Source: Virgibacillus proomii (lineage in GTDB: Bacteria; Bacillota; Bacilli; Bacillales; Amphibacillaceae). From it: a stretch of 64,000 nucleotides of DNA. Shown here in pieces: positions 54,232 through 63,377 of the stretch (the first letter of the stretch is position 1; each line of letters starts with the position of its first letter). The notes under the pieces are model-generated. The model was not told where the DNA came from and did not search any database. It worked only from the letters and a program-made list of their open reading frames with translations. The position numbers and the translations under genes were made by a program. The stretch is taken from NCBI RefSeq assembly GCF_900162615.1, contig NZ_FUFN01000009.1, positions 293,176-357,175 on the forward strand, read 5' to 3'.

Positions 54232-54867
54232 TTAGATTATAGAAAAAGAGTTAGCTGTTTTATCATCATCTTCAATGCATACTGGCAAATTCGAGGTATG
54301 ATTCATTGAAAAATTATTTGTGATTTTATGGCAATACTGGAAACGAAATTCTTGCTCGTATGTACGTCCCACTAAATCTTTAAACTTTATCTTAAAGAAA
54401 ACATCATGCGCTTTATCATGTTTCTTACAACACGCGGAAAATTTTACAGTTTCTCCGGGAAATGCATACTGTTTATCTAAATATTCGTGTATAAAATGAA
54501 TATTTTCCTTTAATCTTCCGGTTTTGAAGTAATCTTCTAAACCTCCATTTTGCGTCATTAGCTCAAGTCTTATATTTGTTGCAGACTCTCGTCCCAAGTT
54601 GATTAAAGAAATTGGTAAAATAAAGTGTTCTTCATTAGCAATATTTTTGATAAATATTTTTTCATTGAACGATAAATGAAATGAAGGAATTAGGGATATC
54701 CTACTATTGTTTTTAGAATGAAAAATTTGTTCATCTACTTCCTTTTTCCTTACATTTTCTTTATGAATCTCCCACTCTTTAGCTACTTTATTACTTTTAT
54801 TACTTTTAAAGAAACTAATAATTGATAAACAGAGGGCTGCTGCTGCAATCAAATTTGAAATACCCAT
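54232..54867 (-). CDS. Unknown membrane-anchored protein, partner of DUF4062 gene
   Basis: 211 residues: one N-terminal membrane helix (residues 3-20), then a charged, soluble region of beta character (ISLIPSFHLSF, EHFILPISLINLGRESATNIRLEL). No known domain recognised. 55 bases after the DUF4062 gene in the same direction with SD AGGAGG, so probably cotranscribed. In the cargo region of the ICE. Confidence 0.7.
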   Translation of the reverse strand: MGISNLIAAAALCLSIISFFKSNKSNKVAKEWEIHKENVRKKEVDEQIFHSKNNSRISLIPSFHLSFNEKIFIKNIANEEHFILPISLINLGRESATNIRLELMTQNGGLEDYFKTGRLKENIHFIHEYLDKQYAFPGETVKFSACCKKHDKAHDVFFKIKFKDLVGRTYEQEFRFQYCHKITNNFSMNHTSNLPVCIEDDDKTANSFSII

Positions 54868-54922
54868 TAAAAACCTCCTTACTATTAGTTTAATTCTTTT
54901 GTTTCAAAAAATAGCATTATCC

Positions 54923-56098
54923 TTATAGATTTATTTTTGTTTTTACTTTTTCTAACTCATAATGAAACTCAGTAAAATCAGGTTCATTTAATTTCAACGT
55001 AATGTCTAAACGGAATTCCTCTCCTTCTTGAATAGAAAGAGGTATTTTATTGAATGCTTCTGTCAATTCATTCTCAAACCTTTCAATATCAGCAATTATT
55101 GAATGGCTAATATTTGAAAATGACAAAATAAGTTTTTCTGCATCTTCAGGAACTGTGGTGCTTCCTAGGTCCACTTCCCATTGGATTATTTTTTTATAAA
55201 CATCTGAAATTTTATTAGCAATATACACTAAAAAATCCAAATCTGATGGTTCACCAGGGTTTCCAATAGCTATCTTAAACGCATTATTAATTAAAGATGA
55301 AAGGGCATTAACTATCCTTAATATTTGATCGTTTTTCTCGGTAATCCAGTAGAAAAGGTCTGAATAATCATTTATTGAAGAGTTAAATTCTAGAAAAATT
55401 TGATATTCAACATCCCTTTTTAATTCCTTACAGCTTTTTATATTATCAGACAGCAATTGAGAAAAAAAACGATACTCCCAACCTAGCGGTTTTTCCAGTA
55501 CAATTTGTAAAGCATCTGGGCTTGTTTGTAAAACTTTATTAGATAAGTTATTTGACTTAATTTTTTTTCTAATTGTTAATGAGTCGTAGAAAAGGTACGC
55601 AAATTGATACTTTAGCCTTTCTGATATTTCACTAGCAAATTCAAATTCATGTACCCACACATTGTCTATACTCATTAATTCATCAACAAAATTGAATAAT
55701 TCAGGGGTATCTACCGATGAAGAAAAATCCATCGAAGGATTGTCTCTCCATAAAGGAATATTATTTTTTATCTTTCTATCAACAAAAGCGTATATAGGAA
55801 TGCCCTTTTCTTTCGCTCTTAGATATTCGAGATTTGTTACCGATTTTCCACTATCAGTGATAGCTCCATATCTAGTACCAACTATTAAAACAAAAATATC
55901 TGCTCTTTCTTGAACTGCTCTTAAACAGTTTTCGACTGTACCTAGCGAAGGATCTAAAGGAAATGATTTATATTCTGAGAGTAAGGCTTCTAAACCTAAA
56001 TCTTTTTCTATAATATTTTTTAAATCATCTCTAATCTGCTTTAGATCATAACAAGTTGAACTTATAAAAACAGTGGGTTTTCTTCCAAATGAATCCAT
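54923..56098 (-). CDS. DUF4062-domain protein
   Basis: 391 residues. DUF4062 (about 8-90): TVFISSTCYDLKQIRDDL, SEYKSFPLDP and IFVLIVGTRYG, a TIR-like alpha/beta fold seen in effector proteins of NLR-like and other conflict systems. The remaining 250 residues are helical and not recognised. Part of a two-gene unit with the membrane protein. Anti-phage defence is a reasonable inference, not proven. Confidence 0.82.
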   Translation of the reverse strand: MDSFGRKPTVFISSTCYDLKQIRDDLKNIIEKDLGLEALLSEYKSFPLDPSLGTVENCLRAVQERADIFVLIVGTRYGAITDSGKSVTNLEYLRAKEKGIPIYAFVDRKIKNNIPLWRDNPSMDFSSSVDTPELFNFVDELMSIDNVWVHEFEFASEISERLKYQFAYLFYDSLTIRKKIKSNNLSNKVLQTSPDALQIVLEKPLGWEYRFFSQLLSDNIKSCKELKRDVEYQIFLEFNSSINDYSDLFYWITEKNDQILRIVNALSSLINNAFKIAIGNPGEPSDLDFLVYIANKISDVYKKIIQWEVDLGSTTVPEDAEKLILSFSNISHSIIADIERFENELTEAFNKIPLSIQEGEEFRLDITLKLNEPDFTEFHYELEKVKTKINL

Positions 56099-56439
56099 AT
56101 TATTCCTCCTTTATATATTAATTTTTTAATATAAATATAATATGCGACATTATAGGCCCTTCTTAATACTATTAAATAATTAGTATCAAATCGGCATCAT
56201 TATAACACATAAAACTATAGAGTTCCCTTAAAATAAGAAACCCTATGATTTTTTCTAACTCCATTCGAAATATCAATTATGAAAAAATATAGTTTTTTCT
56301 TGTATTCAAAAATACCATCTAATTTCATTTGATTGTTGTTTATCTAAAAATAGCGTTCTTGTTGCGAAATTAAAGGTGAAATATTTGAATGATAACATAT
56401 TGAAAACGTCGTAACACACATAAAATAGGAAGCCTTTTG

Positions 56440-56646
56440 ATGAAATAGGGTCTTTCCTCTTTTACTTCTCGAAACGAAATTATCAGATTCAGAAAAATAT
56501 TGGGTGAAAATATAACGCAATTAGAAACAAGATTTCCATGCTCTGAACATATCAAGGTTGGTATTGGTGGAAACTTTATAGATAAATCAATGTTTGAGCC
56601 TGTTGGATTATTCACATCTGACATGCTTTTTTTTATGGGTTCATAG
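56440..56646 (+). pseudogene. Unassigned coding remnant
   Basis: Open frame without start codon: EIIRFRKILGENITQLETRF, then CSEHIKVGIGGNFIDKSMFE and LFTSDMLFFMG, stop at 56644. Not recognised. Looks like the end of a real protein cut at its 5' side. Confidence 0.4.
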
Positions 56647-56661
56647 AAAGGGGAAAGTTGT

Positions 56662-56865
56662 ATGATGTCTTTGAATGAACAGGATATATACGAAGAAAAG
56701 GTCATGGAATGGATCGATGATCATTTTATAATGAATGAAATTGAGATTGAAGATTTTCCGTTTTTTCCTCATGGGAAATTGATACGGGATGAAAATGGAG
56801 AAACAATGGTTGTATTTTGGTGTGTCATTTATGGGCGTGTGGATTATCGACTACAAGAAGCGTAA
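56662..56865 (+). CDS. Small conserved ICE protein of unknown function
   Basis: 67 residues, acidic (EEKVMEWIDDHF, EIEIEDFPFFPHGK), SD AAAGGGG. Precedes orf23/orf22 of the Tn916-type module. Family not recognised. Confidence 0.6.
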   Translation: MMSLNEQDIYEEKVMEWIDDHFIMNEIEIEDFPFFPHGKLIRDENGETMVVFWCVIYGRVDYRLQEA

Positions 56866-56970
56866 GGAGTGATTGATAAATGAAGATATATTTTTCTCGT
56901 TCCCCTCCCTTCTGCCCTTGCTTTCCATATGAATAAATAACCAAATATTAAAACAAGAAAAGAGGTTTAT

Positions 56971-57288
56971 ATGATGGAATTAAAACATGTCGTTCCAAAT
57001 ATGGAAAAGACGTTTGGAAATTTAGAATATGCAGGTGAAGGCAAAGTTGAACAGCGACGGATTAATGGACGTATGACTACTCTATCCCGGAGTTATAATC
57101 TGTATTCTGATATTCAACGTGCTGATGATATCGAAGTGGTTCTCCCCCAAGAAGCAGGAGAAAAGTTCTTTGAACATGAGGAGAAAGTAAAATTAGTCAA
57201 TGCGAGAATCACCGCAGAAGGCTATAAAATCGGAGAACGTGGTTTTACAAACTATATTTTACATGCAGATGACATGGTCAAAGCATAA
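56971..57288 (+). CDS. Tn916 Orf23-like, DUF961 (YdcP) family
   Basis: 105 residues of the DUF961/YdcP family, always at the left end of Tn916-type transfer modules: VVPNMEKTFGNLEYAG, NGRMTTLSRSYNLYSD, ITAEGYKIGERGF. Function unknown; proposed in regulation of mobilisation. Followed at 12 bases by a paralogue. Confidence 0.88.
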   Translation: MMELKHVVPNMEKTFGNLEYAGEGKVEQRRINGRMTTLSRSYNLYSDIQRADDIEVVLPQEAGEKFFEHEEKVKLVNARITAEGYKIGERGFTNYILHADDMVKA

Positions 57289-57300
57289 GGAGGAAAAAAG

Positions 57301-57681
57301 ATGAGATTAGCACAAGGGATTATCATTGATAAAGAAAAGACGTTTGGATTATTAAAGTTTTCCGCATTACGAAGAGAAGTATTCATTCAAAATGAAGATG
57401 GTACGGTTTCAACCGAGGTAAAGGAACGCACGTATGACTTAAAGTCTCGTGAACAAGGTCGCATGATTCAAGTGAGTATTCCTGCTTCCGTTCCCTTAAA
57501 AGAATTTGATTATAATGCAGAAGTAGAAATTATTAACCCTGTCGCAGATACCGTCGCAAATGCAACCTTTCGTGGCGCAGATGTGGATTGGTACATTAAG
57601 GCAGATGATTTAGTCTTAAAGGGAAAAGCAACAACATCAACTAGTAATATTCCAAAGTCTATCCCTAGTAAAGAAAAATAA
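57301..57681 (+). CDS. Tn916 Orf22-like, DUF961 (YdcP) family
   Basis: 126 residues, paralogue of the preceding gene: IIDKEKTFGLLKFSALRREV, TYDLKSREQGRMIQVSIPAS, ATFRGADVDWYIKADDL. Its stop overlaps the start of the coupling-protein gene. Confidence 0.9.
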   Translation: MRLAQGIIIDKEKTFGLLKFSALRREVFIQNEDGTVSTEVKERTYDLKSREQGRMIQVSIPASVPLKEFDYNAEVEIINPVADTVANATFRGADVDWYIKADDLVLKGKATTSTSNIPKSIPSKEK

Positions 57682-59018
57682 TGAAAACTTTTAAAAGACG
57701 AGGGAAACGAATTCGAGCGAGTGATGTATCCCTCGTTTTTCAATATGTAGTCTTTGGGCTGGCTGGTGTATGGCTTATTTCCTTTATTCCTTTTCATCTG
57801 CCATTTTTACTTTGTACAACGTGGCAGCTTGATCTATTTCAAGCACATTTTATGAGTACGTATGGATTGGTTTCACTAGTGATTAGCCTAGTGATGGTAG
57901 CTTGCTGTGCTTTTGTTTATTATCGGTATCGTTATGATCGTATCAGGCAAATTATTCATCGTCAAAAGCTTGCCAAAATGATTATGGAAAATGGTTGGTA
58001 TGAAACGAAACAAGTACAATCAAGTAGCTTCTTTAAGGACATACCAAATGGGAAAGCAAAAGATAAAATTAGTCATTTTCCTAAAATGTACTATCGGCTT
58101 GAAAAAGGATTGCTTCATATTCAAGTGGAAATCACATTGGGTAAATATCAAGATCAGCTACTCAGCTTAGAAAGTAAACTGGAAAGTGGTTTGTACTGTG
58201 AATTGGTATCGAAAGAATTACATGATTCCTTTGTGGAATATATTTTGCTCTATGACACAATTAATAGTCGTATTTCCATTGATGAAGTGGTTGCACAAAA
58301 TGGTAGTTTAAAGCTCATGGATGCGATGTATTGGGAATATGATAAGTTGCCGCATATGTTGATTGCTGGTGGAACGGGCGGTGGAAAGACATATTTTATT
58401 CTCACGCTGATTGAATCGTTATTAAAAACAGATGCAAAGTTGTATATTTTAGATCCGAAAAATGCCGATTTAGCGGATTTAGCCACTGTTATGCCAGATG
58501 TCTATTATAAAAAGGATGATATGACAGCTTGTATTGACCAATTTTATGAGGATATGATGACACGAAATGAAGAAATGAAACAAATGCCGAACTACAAGAC
58601 AGGAGAAAACTATGCTTATTTGGGTTTGCCTGCTCGCTTTTTAATCTTTGATGAGTACACATCGTTCATGGAAATGATCGGCAAAGAAAGCATAAAAGTG
58701 ATGAGTAAGCTGAAACAAATTGTTATGTTGGGACGACAAAGTGGCTTCTTTCTTATCCTTGCTTGTCAACGTCCAGATGCAAAATATCTTGGAGATGGCA
58801 TTCGAGATCAATTTAATTTTCGGGTTGCTTTAGGTCGTATGAGTGAACTTGGGTATGGCATGATGTTCGGATCGGACGTACAAAAACAATTTTTCTTAAA
58901 ACAGATTAAAGGACGAGGGTATGTTGATAAAGGAGATAATGTCATTTCAGAATTTTATACACCACTTGTCCCGAAAGAACATGACTTTTTAAATGAAATT
59001 GCTAAACTAGCCCAATAA
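57681..59018 (+). CDS. FtsK/SpoIIIE-type coupling protein (Tn916 Orf21 / TcpA)
   Basis: 445 residues. Two N-terminal membrane segments (about 18-75). Walker A GGTGGGKTY (about 225), Walker B RFLIFDEYTS (about 313), and IVMLGRQSGFFLILACQRPDA. Moves the relaxase-DNA complex to the conjugation channel. Complete. oriT lies directly downstream. Confidence 0.93.
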   Translation: MKTFKRRGKRIRASDVSLVFQYVVFGLAGVWLISFIPFHLPFLLCTTWQLDLFQAHFMSTYGLVSLVISLVMVACCAFVYYRYRYDRIRQIIHRQKLAKMIMENGWYETKQVQSSSFFKDIPNGKAKDKISHFPKMYYRLEKGLLHIQVEITLGKYQDQLLSLESKLESGLYCELVSKELHDSFVEYILLYDTINSRISIDEVVAQNGSLKLMDAMYWEYDKLPHMLIAGGTGGGKTYFILTLIESLLKTDAKLYILDPKNADLADLATVMPDVYYKKDDMTACIDQFYEDMMTRNEEMKQMPNYKTGENYAYLGLPARFLIFDEYTSFMEMIGKESIKVMSKLKQIVMLGRQSGFFLILACQRPDAKYLGDGIRDQFNFRVALGRMSELGYGMMFGSDVQKQFFLKQIKGRGYVDKGDNVISEFYTPLVPKEHDFLNEIAKLAQ

Positions 59019-59019
59019 A

Positions 59020-59120
59020 GGCTGCCCAGTGCGGCGGCGTGCGAAGCGAAAGCCGTCGTGCTGGGCTAAGCCTGCGTGGCGACAGCCACGCCTTAACCCC
59101 CTATTTCTAACAGGGGGGTA
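59020..59120 (+). other. oriT: Origin of transfer, Tn916/ICEBs1 type
   Basis: Two GC-rich hairpins GCCCAG...CTGGGC (59023-59067) and GCGTGGC GACA GCCACGC (59074-59091), then the nic-type arms ACCCCC and GGGGGGT at 59096-59119 flanking TATTTCTAACA, matching the ICEBs1/Tn916 nick region. Position between coupling-protein and relaxase genes is that of Tn916. Confidence 0.85.
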
Positions 59121-59191
59121 GAAAAGCAATAGGAAACTGTTTCAAAAGCCAACAAAGCCTGATGGCACAACCGTTTAAAGCACATTACAAA

Positions 59192-59230
59192 GATGTCAAC
59201 TTTTACACTTTAGTTGACATCTTTTTTAGT
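59192..59230 (+). terminator. Hairpin terminator before the relaxase gene
   Basis: GATGTCAAC ... GTTGACATC followed by TTTTTT. Confidence 0.85.
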
Positions 59231-59244
59231 TTGGAGGAATGCAC

Positions 59245-60432
59245 ATGAATCAAGTACCTTGGTATCAACAATTAAAAGAAAAGCGATTGGAATACGGTGT
59301 ATCGTAAAATAAATTAGCTGTTCATATAGGTATTTCAAGACAATATATCAGTGAAATTGAAACAGGAAAAGTAACTCCGACTCCAACATTACAAAATGCT
59401 ATGTTCCAAGTTTTAGAACAATTTAATCCAGATGCTCCTTTGGAAATTTTATTTGACTATGTGCGGATTCGATTTTTAACAACCAATCCAAAACCTGTTA
59501 TTGAAGAAATTTTGAAGCTGAAAATAGAGTATATGTTACATGAAGATTATGCGTTTTATTCTTATATGGAAAAATACGTTTTTGGCGATATTGTGGTGAT
59601 GGTTTCGCCTGATGAGGACAAAGGTTGTCTACTCGAACTCAAAGGAAAAGGTTGTCGGCAATTTGAAAGCTTTCTACTAGCTCAACAGCGAACATGGTTT
59701 GACTTTTTCATGGATGTATTTCGTGTGAATGGGGTTTTTAAACGAATTGACCTTGCGATAAACGACAAGACAGGCATATTGGATATTCCGTTTTTGACTA
59801 ACAAATGCCGAAATGAAGAATGTATCTCTGTTTTTCGTAGTTTTAAAAGCTATCGTTCTGGTGAATTGGTGCAAAGTGAAGAAAAGCCTGATATGGGCAA
59901 TACATTATATATCGGGTCATTAAAAAGCGACGTATATTTTTGCGCCTATGAGAAGGATTATGAACAATATGTAAAGCATGGAACATCACTCGAAGATACA
60001 GACATCAAGAACCGTTTTGAAATTCGCTTAAAGAATGATCGTGCTTATCATGCAATTGTCGATTTAATGACATATGAAGATGCTGGACGAACGGCCTTTT
60101 CCATTATTAATCGCTATATCCGTTTTGTCGATAAAGACGAGAAGAAACGTCGTAGTAGTTGGGAAATCAATAAAGAATGGCAACGGTTTTTGGATTTAGG
60201 CGTGAATAGAAAAATTTCTTTAACAACAAAACCTGAACCTTATACGTTCGATAAGACGTTAAGGTGGCTTGCACGACAAGTCGCTCCCACGTGGAAACTA
60301 GCAACAAAACTTGATGAAATCAATCAAACGACTGTAATAAAAGATATGTTAGATCAGGCAACCTTAACTAAACGCCATCAACAATTATTAATGCAACAGG
60401 CACTTGCGACAGAAGAAGTAATTAAACAATAG
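59245..60432 (+). pseudogene. Rep_trans relaxase (Tn916 Orf20 type) with a premature stop in the N-terminal HTH
   Basis: ATG at 59245 after GGAGG. In-frame TAA at 59305-59307 (codon 21) where Orf20 relatives have Gln (GVS-stop-NKL against GLSQN). The frame continues without a break: LAVHIGISRQYISEIETGK (HTH), then from 59401 the intact relaxase/replication initiator domain with GDIVVMVSPDEDKGCL, GCRQFESFLLAQQRTW, RIDLAINDKTG, NTLYIGSL and FEIRLKN. A restart at 59401 would give 343 residues without the HTH but has no ribosome site. One C-to-T change (CAA to TAA) explains the stop. Confidence 0.9.
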
Positions 60433-60446
60433 ATTGGAGAGATTCC

Positions 60447-60500
60447 ATGAAACTATTGAAGTACACTTTTATTACAATCGTGAGCGGTGTCATTTTATGA
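60447..60500 (+). CDS. Possible 17-residue hydrophobic peptide
   Basis: MKLLKYTFITIVSGVIL, preceded by TTGGAGAGA at a normal distance. It sits where Tn916 relatives carry a short membrane-protein gene; a continuation in the next frame (FMIYRMYASSD) suggests a shifted small gene. Uncertain. Confidence 0.4.
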   Translation: MKLLKYTFITIVSGVIL

Positions 60501-60558
60501 TTTATCGAATGTATGCGTCAAGTGACAAAGTATTAGATGACGAAAGGAGAAATGAAAG

Positions 60559-60780
60559 ATGAATTTTGGGCAGAATCTCTATAACTGGTTTTTAAGTAAT
60601 GCACAGTCTTTAGTGTTGATGGCGATTGTTGTGATTGGGATTTACTTGGGATTTAAGCGTGAGTTCTGCAAATTGATTGGCTTTTTGATCGTTGCCTTAA
60701 TTGCAGTAGGATTAGTCTTTAATGCAAGTGGAGTGAAAGATGTATTGTTGAACCTATTCAATCGAATTATAGGGGCATAG
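60559..60780 (+). CDS. Small conjugation membrane protein TcpD-like (Tn916 Orf19 type)
   Basis: 73 residues with two membrane segments (LVLMAIVVIGIYLGF, LIGFLIVALIAVGLVFNA). Standard member of the mating channel, homologous in position to ICEBs1 ConC. SD AAAGGAG. Confidence 0.8.
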   Translation: MNFGQNLYNWFLSNAQSLVLMAIVVIGIYLGFKREFCKLIGFLIVALIAVGLVFNASGVKDVLLNLFNRIIGA

Positions 60781-60857
60781 ATGTTACAATAGATTGAGAT
60801 TATAGTATCGTTTATTCAACTAATGAACTAGATTAATTAGAATGACAGGAGCGGAAA

Positions 60858-61379
60858 ATGAAAGATTTTCATACAATATTATCTTTTTTAAATAAAATAA
60901 TATATAAGCCGAACCACTTAACATTAGAGTTGGTTCAAGAAGAAAGACAAAATTCTAAGTATGGTGCTGGAACATTTAAATTATCTTCAGGATTAGCTTC
61001 TAAATCAATACGATTTAGAGTTGCTAATATAACACCTACTAAAATAGGGCAATTTGTTGCTTTTTGGGAAAAAGATAGAAATAATAAAAATCAACCTTAT
61101 TCATTTGAAGAAGCACATGACTTATTGGTTATAACTACCTTTAAAAATGATAAGGAGTTTGGACAATTTATTTTTCCAAAGGAAATTTTATTCAAACAGA
61201 ATATTCTTAGGTCCAGTTCAACAAAGGGAAAAATGGCAATAAGAGTTTATCCTAGATGGGATATTCCAACTAGTAAACAAGCTATGAAAACTCAAGAATG
61301 GCAGTTACCCTATTTTGTTGATATGAGTGATCAAAATAAATTACAGATAGACAAAATGCTAGAACTTTATTCCTTGTAA
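60858..61379 (+). CDS. MepB-like protein (ICE cargo)
   Basis: 173 residues of the MepB family of unknown function: YKPNHLTLELVQEERQNSKYGAGTFKL, RVANITPTKIGQFVAFWEKD, LLVITTFKNDKEFGQFIFPKEI, KMAIRVYPRWDIPTSKQAMKTQEWQ. In S. aureus mepB follows the mepA efflux gene. Here it is alone, inserted between the TcpD-like and ardA genes of the transfer module. Confidence 0.88.
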   Translation: MKDFHTILSFLNKIIYKPNHLTLELVQEERQNSKYGAGTFKLSSGLASKSIRFRVANITPTKIGQFVAFWEKDRNNKNQPYSFEEAHDLLVITTFKNDKEFGQFIFPKEILFKQNILRSSSTKGKMAIRVYPRWDIPTSKQAMKTQEWQLPYFVDMSDQNKLQIDKMLELYSL

Positions 61380-61477
61380 CTCTCCGAAAAGATGTATAAA
61401 TGTTTGTTCTGAGTTTTTTAAAAAAGATATCACTCCCTTTATACAGATTAAACTTGAAGCGAATAGTAGAAAAAGAA

Positions 61478-61513
61478 ACAGCTAACTTCCTAACTAGTTA
61501 GCTGTTTTTTTGT
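61478..61513 (+). terminator. Terminator before ardA
   Basis: CAGCTAAC TTCCTAACTA GTTAGCTG TTTTTTT. Confidence 0.88.
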
Positions 61514-61546
61514 GTTTATTTTTATTATTAAGGATGTGAAAATTTT

Positions 61547-62047
61547 ATGGAAATGCAAGTTTACATTGCCAATCTCGGAAAATATAATGAGGGCGAACTG
61601 GTTGGCGCTTGGTTTACACCACCTATAGATATGGAAGATGTAAAAGAGCGTATCGGATTAAACAGCGAATATGAAGAACATGCCGTGCACGATTACGAAC
61701 TGCCATTTGAAATTGATGAATATACACCAATTACTGAAATCAATCGTTTATGTACGATGGTACAAGAATTAGAGGGTTCGCCTATTTATCATGAACTTTC
61801 TGAAATTCAAAGTTACTGGTTTGATAATTTAGAAGAATTACTAGAACATCGAGACGATATTATGCATTACCCCGATTGTGAGAATATGGCAGATGTCGCA
61901 AGGTATTTTGTTGAAGAAACAGGAGCACTTGGAGAAGTTCCTACCAATCTACAAAATTATATTGATTATGAAGCCTTTGGACGTGACTTAGAAATAAGCG
62001 GGAATTTTCTTGTCACTTCTCATGGGGTTTTTGAGTATACCAATTAA
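61547..62047 (+). CDS. ardA: ArdA antirestriction protein (Tn916 Orf18 type)
   Basis: 166 residues, very acidic DNA mimic that inhibits type I restriction enzymes during entry into a new host. MEMQVYIANLGKYNEGELVG, FTPPIDMEDVKERIGLN and the acidic middle (DIMHYPDCENMADVARYFVE) are typical. Complete. A truncated homologue is at 41532. Confidence 0.95.
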   Translation: MEMQVYIANLGKYNEGELVGAWFTPPIDMEDVKERIGLNSEYEEHAVHDYELPFEIDEYTPITEINRLCTMVQELEGSPIYHELSEIQSYWFDNLEELLEHRDDIMHYPDCENMADVARYFVEETGALGEVPTNLQNYIDYEAFGRDLEISGNFLVTSHGVFEYTN

Positions 62048-62131
62048 TTAATAAAAGTAATCCATTGACATTTTCAGATAATCACTTAAGAATATAGTCA
62101 GTATTACTGATTATATATCGAGGTGATTACT

Positions 62132-62563
62132 TTGGTGGACGTTAACCAATCTTGGGGATATCAATTAAGTAAGATAGCTCAAGAGATGGGAGAAAGTTTT
62201 GCAAAAGAGTTAACAAATTATGAGCTTACATCAAGAGATTTTGGGATTCTATCTACGATTTATAATAACGAAAGCTTAACCCAGAAAGATATTGGATTAT
62301 TGCTGAAAGTGGATAGAACGACAATGGTACAACTAATTGATGTTTTAGAATCTAAAAATTTAGTAAAACGTGTTAGTAATCCAAATGACAGAAGGGCTAA
62401 CTTCATTCAAATCACAGAGGAAGGCCTTTCTATCTTAGAAAAAAATCAGAAAAAACTTGAAATCTATGAAAAACACGTTGTCTCTCAAATGTCAGCCGAT
62501 CAAAAGAAGGTAATTCATGATATCTATCATTACCTACAAAAGGAGGAATTTGATAATGAATAA
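62132..62563 (+). CDS. MarR-family regulator (ICE cargo)
   Basis: About 143 residues. Winged helix: LTQKDIGLLLKVDRTTMVQLIDVLESKNLVKRVSNPNDRRANFIQIT. The TTG at 62132 is chosen because GAGGTGAT lies six bases upstream; the GTG at 62123 is inside that site. Overlaps the rhodanese gene by 8 bases, suggesting they are controlled together. Confidence 0.93.
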   Translation: MVDVNQSWGYQLSKIAQEMGESFAKELTNYELTSRDFGILSTIYNNESLTQKDIGLLLKVDRTTMVQLIDVLESKNLVKRVSNPNDRRANFIQITEEGLSILEKNQKKLEIYEKHVVSQMSADQKKVIHDIYHYLQKEEFDNE

Positions 62564-62912
62564 AATAGAATATTTAGAAACTCATTTAGAACTAACATTA
62601 AGTCCTATGGATTATATGGGACATGTCAAAAATAATCCTGATTCTTGTACTTTAGTTGATGTTCGAAATGCTCCACCACATTTAAAAAAGGAGAAGATTC
62701 AAGGTGCGATTGAAATTCCTTTGAATGAATTAGATCAAAGGCTGGAAGAACTCCCCAAAGATAAACTGATTGTTGTATATTGCTGGGATACATGGTGCAA
62801 CATGGGTAAGAAAGCAAGTCTTCTTTTATTACAAAATGGATATGAAGTGAAAGAACTATTTGGGGGCATTGCTTCATGGAAAACACTTAAATTTCCAGTA
62901 AAAGCTTTATAA
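62556..62912 (+). CDS. Rhodanese-like domain protein (ICE cargo)
   Basis: 118 residues, single rhodanese domain: CTLVDVRNAPPHLKKEKIQGAIEIPL and the active loop VVYCWDTWCNMG with two Cys, where the first Cys would carry the persulfide. ATG at 62556 after AAGGAGG. Possibly stress or sulfur-handling; the substrate is unknown. Coupled to the MarR gene. Confidence 0.9.
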   Translation: MNKIEYLETHLELTLSPMDYMGHVKNNPDSCTLVDVRNAPPHLKKEKIQGAIEIPLNELDQRLEELPKDKLIVVYCWDTWCNMGKKASLLLLQNGYEVKELFGGIASWKTLKFPVKAL

Positions 62913-62927
62913 ATAAGAATAAATTAT

Positions 62928-62962
62928 GAAAGCAGCTTGTTATCGTACAGGCTGCTTTTTCT
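62928..62962 (+). terminator. Terminator of the MarR-rhodanese unit
   Basis: AAAGCAGC ... GCTGCTTTTTCT hairpin. Confidence 0.85.
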
Positions 62963-62984
62963 ATTGATGAAAGGGTGATTTCAT

Positions 62985-63377
62985 TTGAAAAAACTAAAGA
63001 ACTATACCCGAATTTGGTCAGTTGAAAAAGTGATTTATGCGATTAATGATTTTCGTTTACCTTTTCCCGTAACATTCAATCAAATGTCATGGTTTGTACT
63101 TTCGCTCTTAATTGTCATGTTGTTAGGGAATCTTCCTCCACTTTCTTTGATTAATGGAGCGTTATTAAAATATGTCGGAATTCCAGTTGGTTTGACATGG
63201 TTTATGAGTCAGAAAACATTTGATGGCAAAAAACCATATAGTTTTCTCAAGTCTGCATTGACCTATTGGTTTCGACCTAAAGTTACGTATGCAGGAAAAC
63301 CTATCAAACTACAACATGTAAAGGTAAATGAAAACTTAACGGCTGTCAGGAGTGAAATCCATGCGTTATCCGATTAA
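62985..63377 (+). CDS. Conjugation protein TcpE (Tn916 Orf17 type)
   Basis: 130 residues with two membrane segments in FVLSLLIVMLLGNLPPLSLINGALLKYVGIPVGLTW. TcpE signature: DFRLPFPVTFNQMSWF and KPYSFLKSALTYWF. TTG start after AAAGGGTGAT. Overlaps the next gene by 17 bases. Confidence 0.9.
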   Translation: MKKLKNYTRIWSVEKVIYAINDFRLPFPVTFNQMSWFVLSLLIVMLLGNLPPLSLINGALLKYVGIPVGLTWFMSQKTFDGKKPYSFLKSALTYWFRPKVTYAGKPIKLQHVKVNENLTAVRSEIHALSD

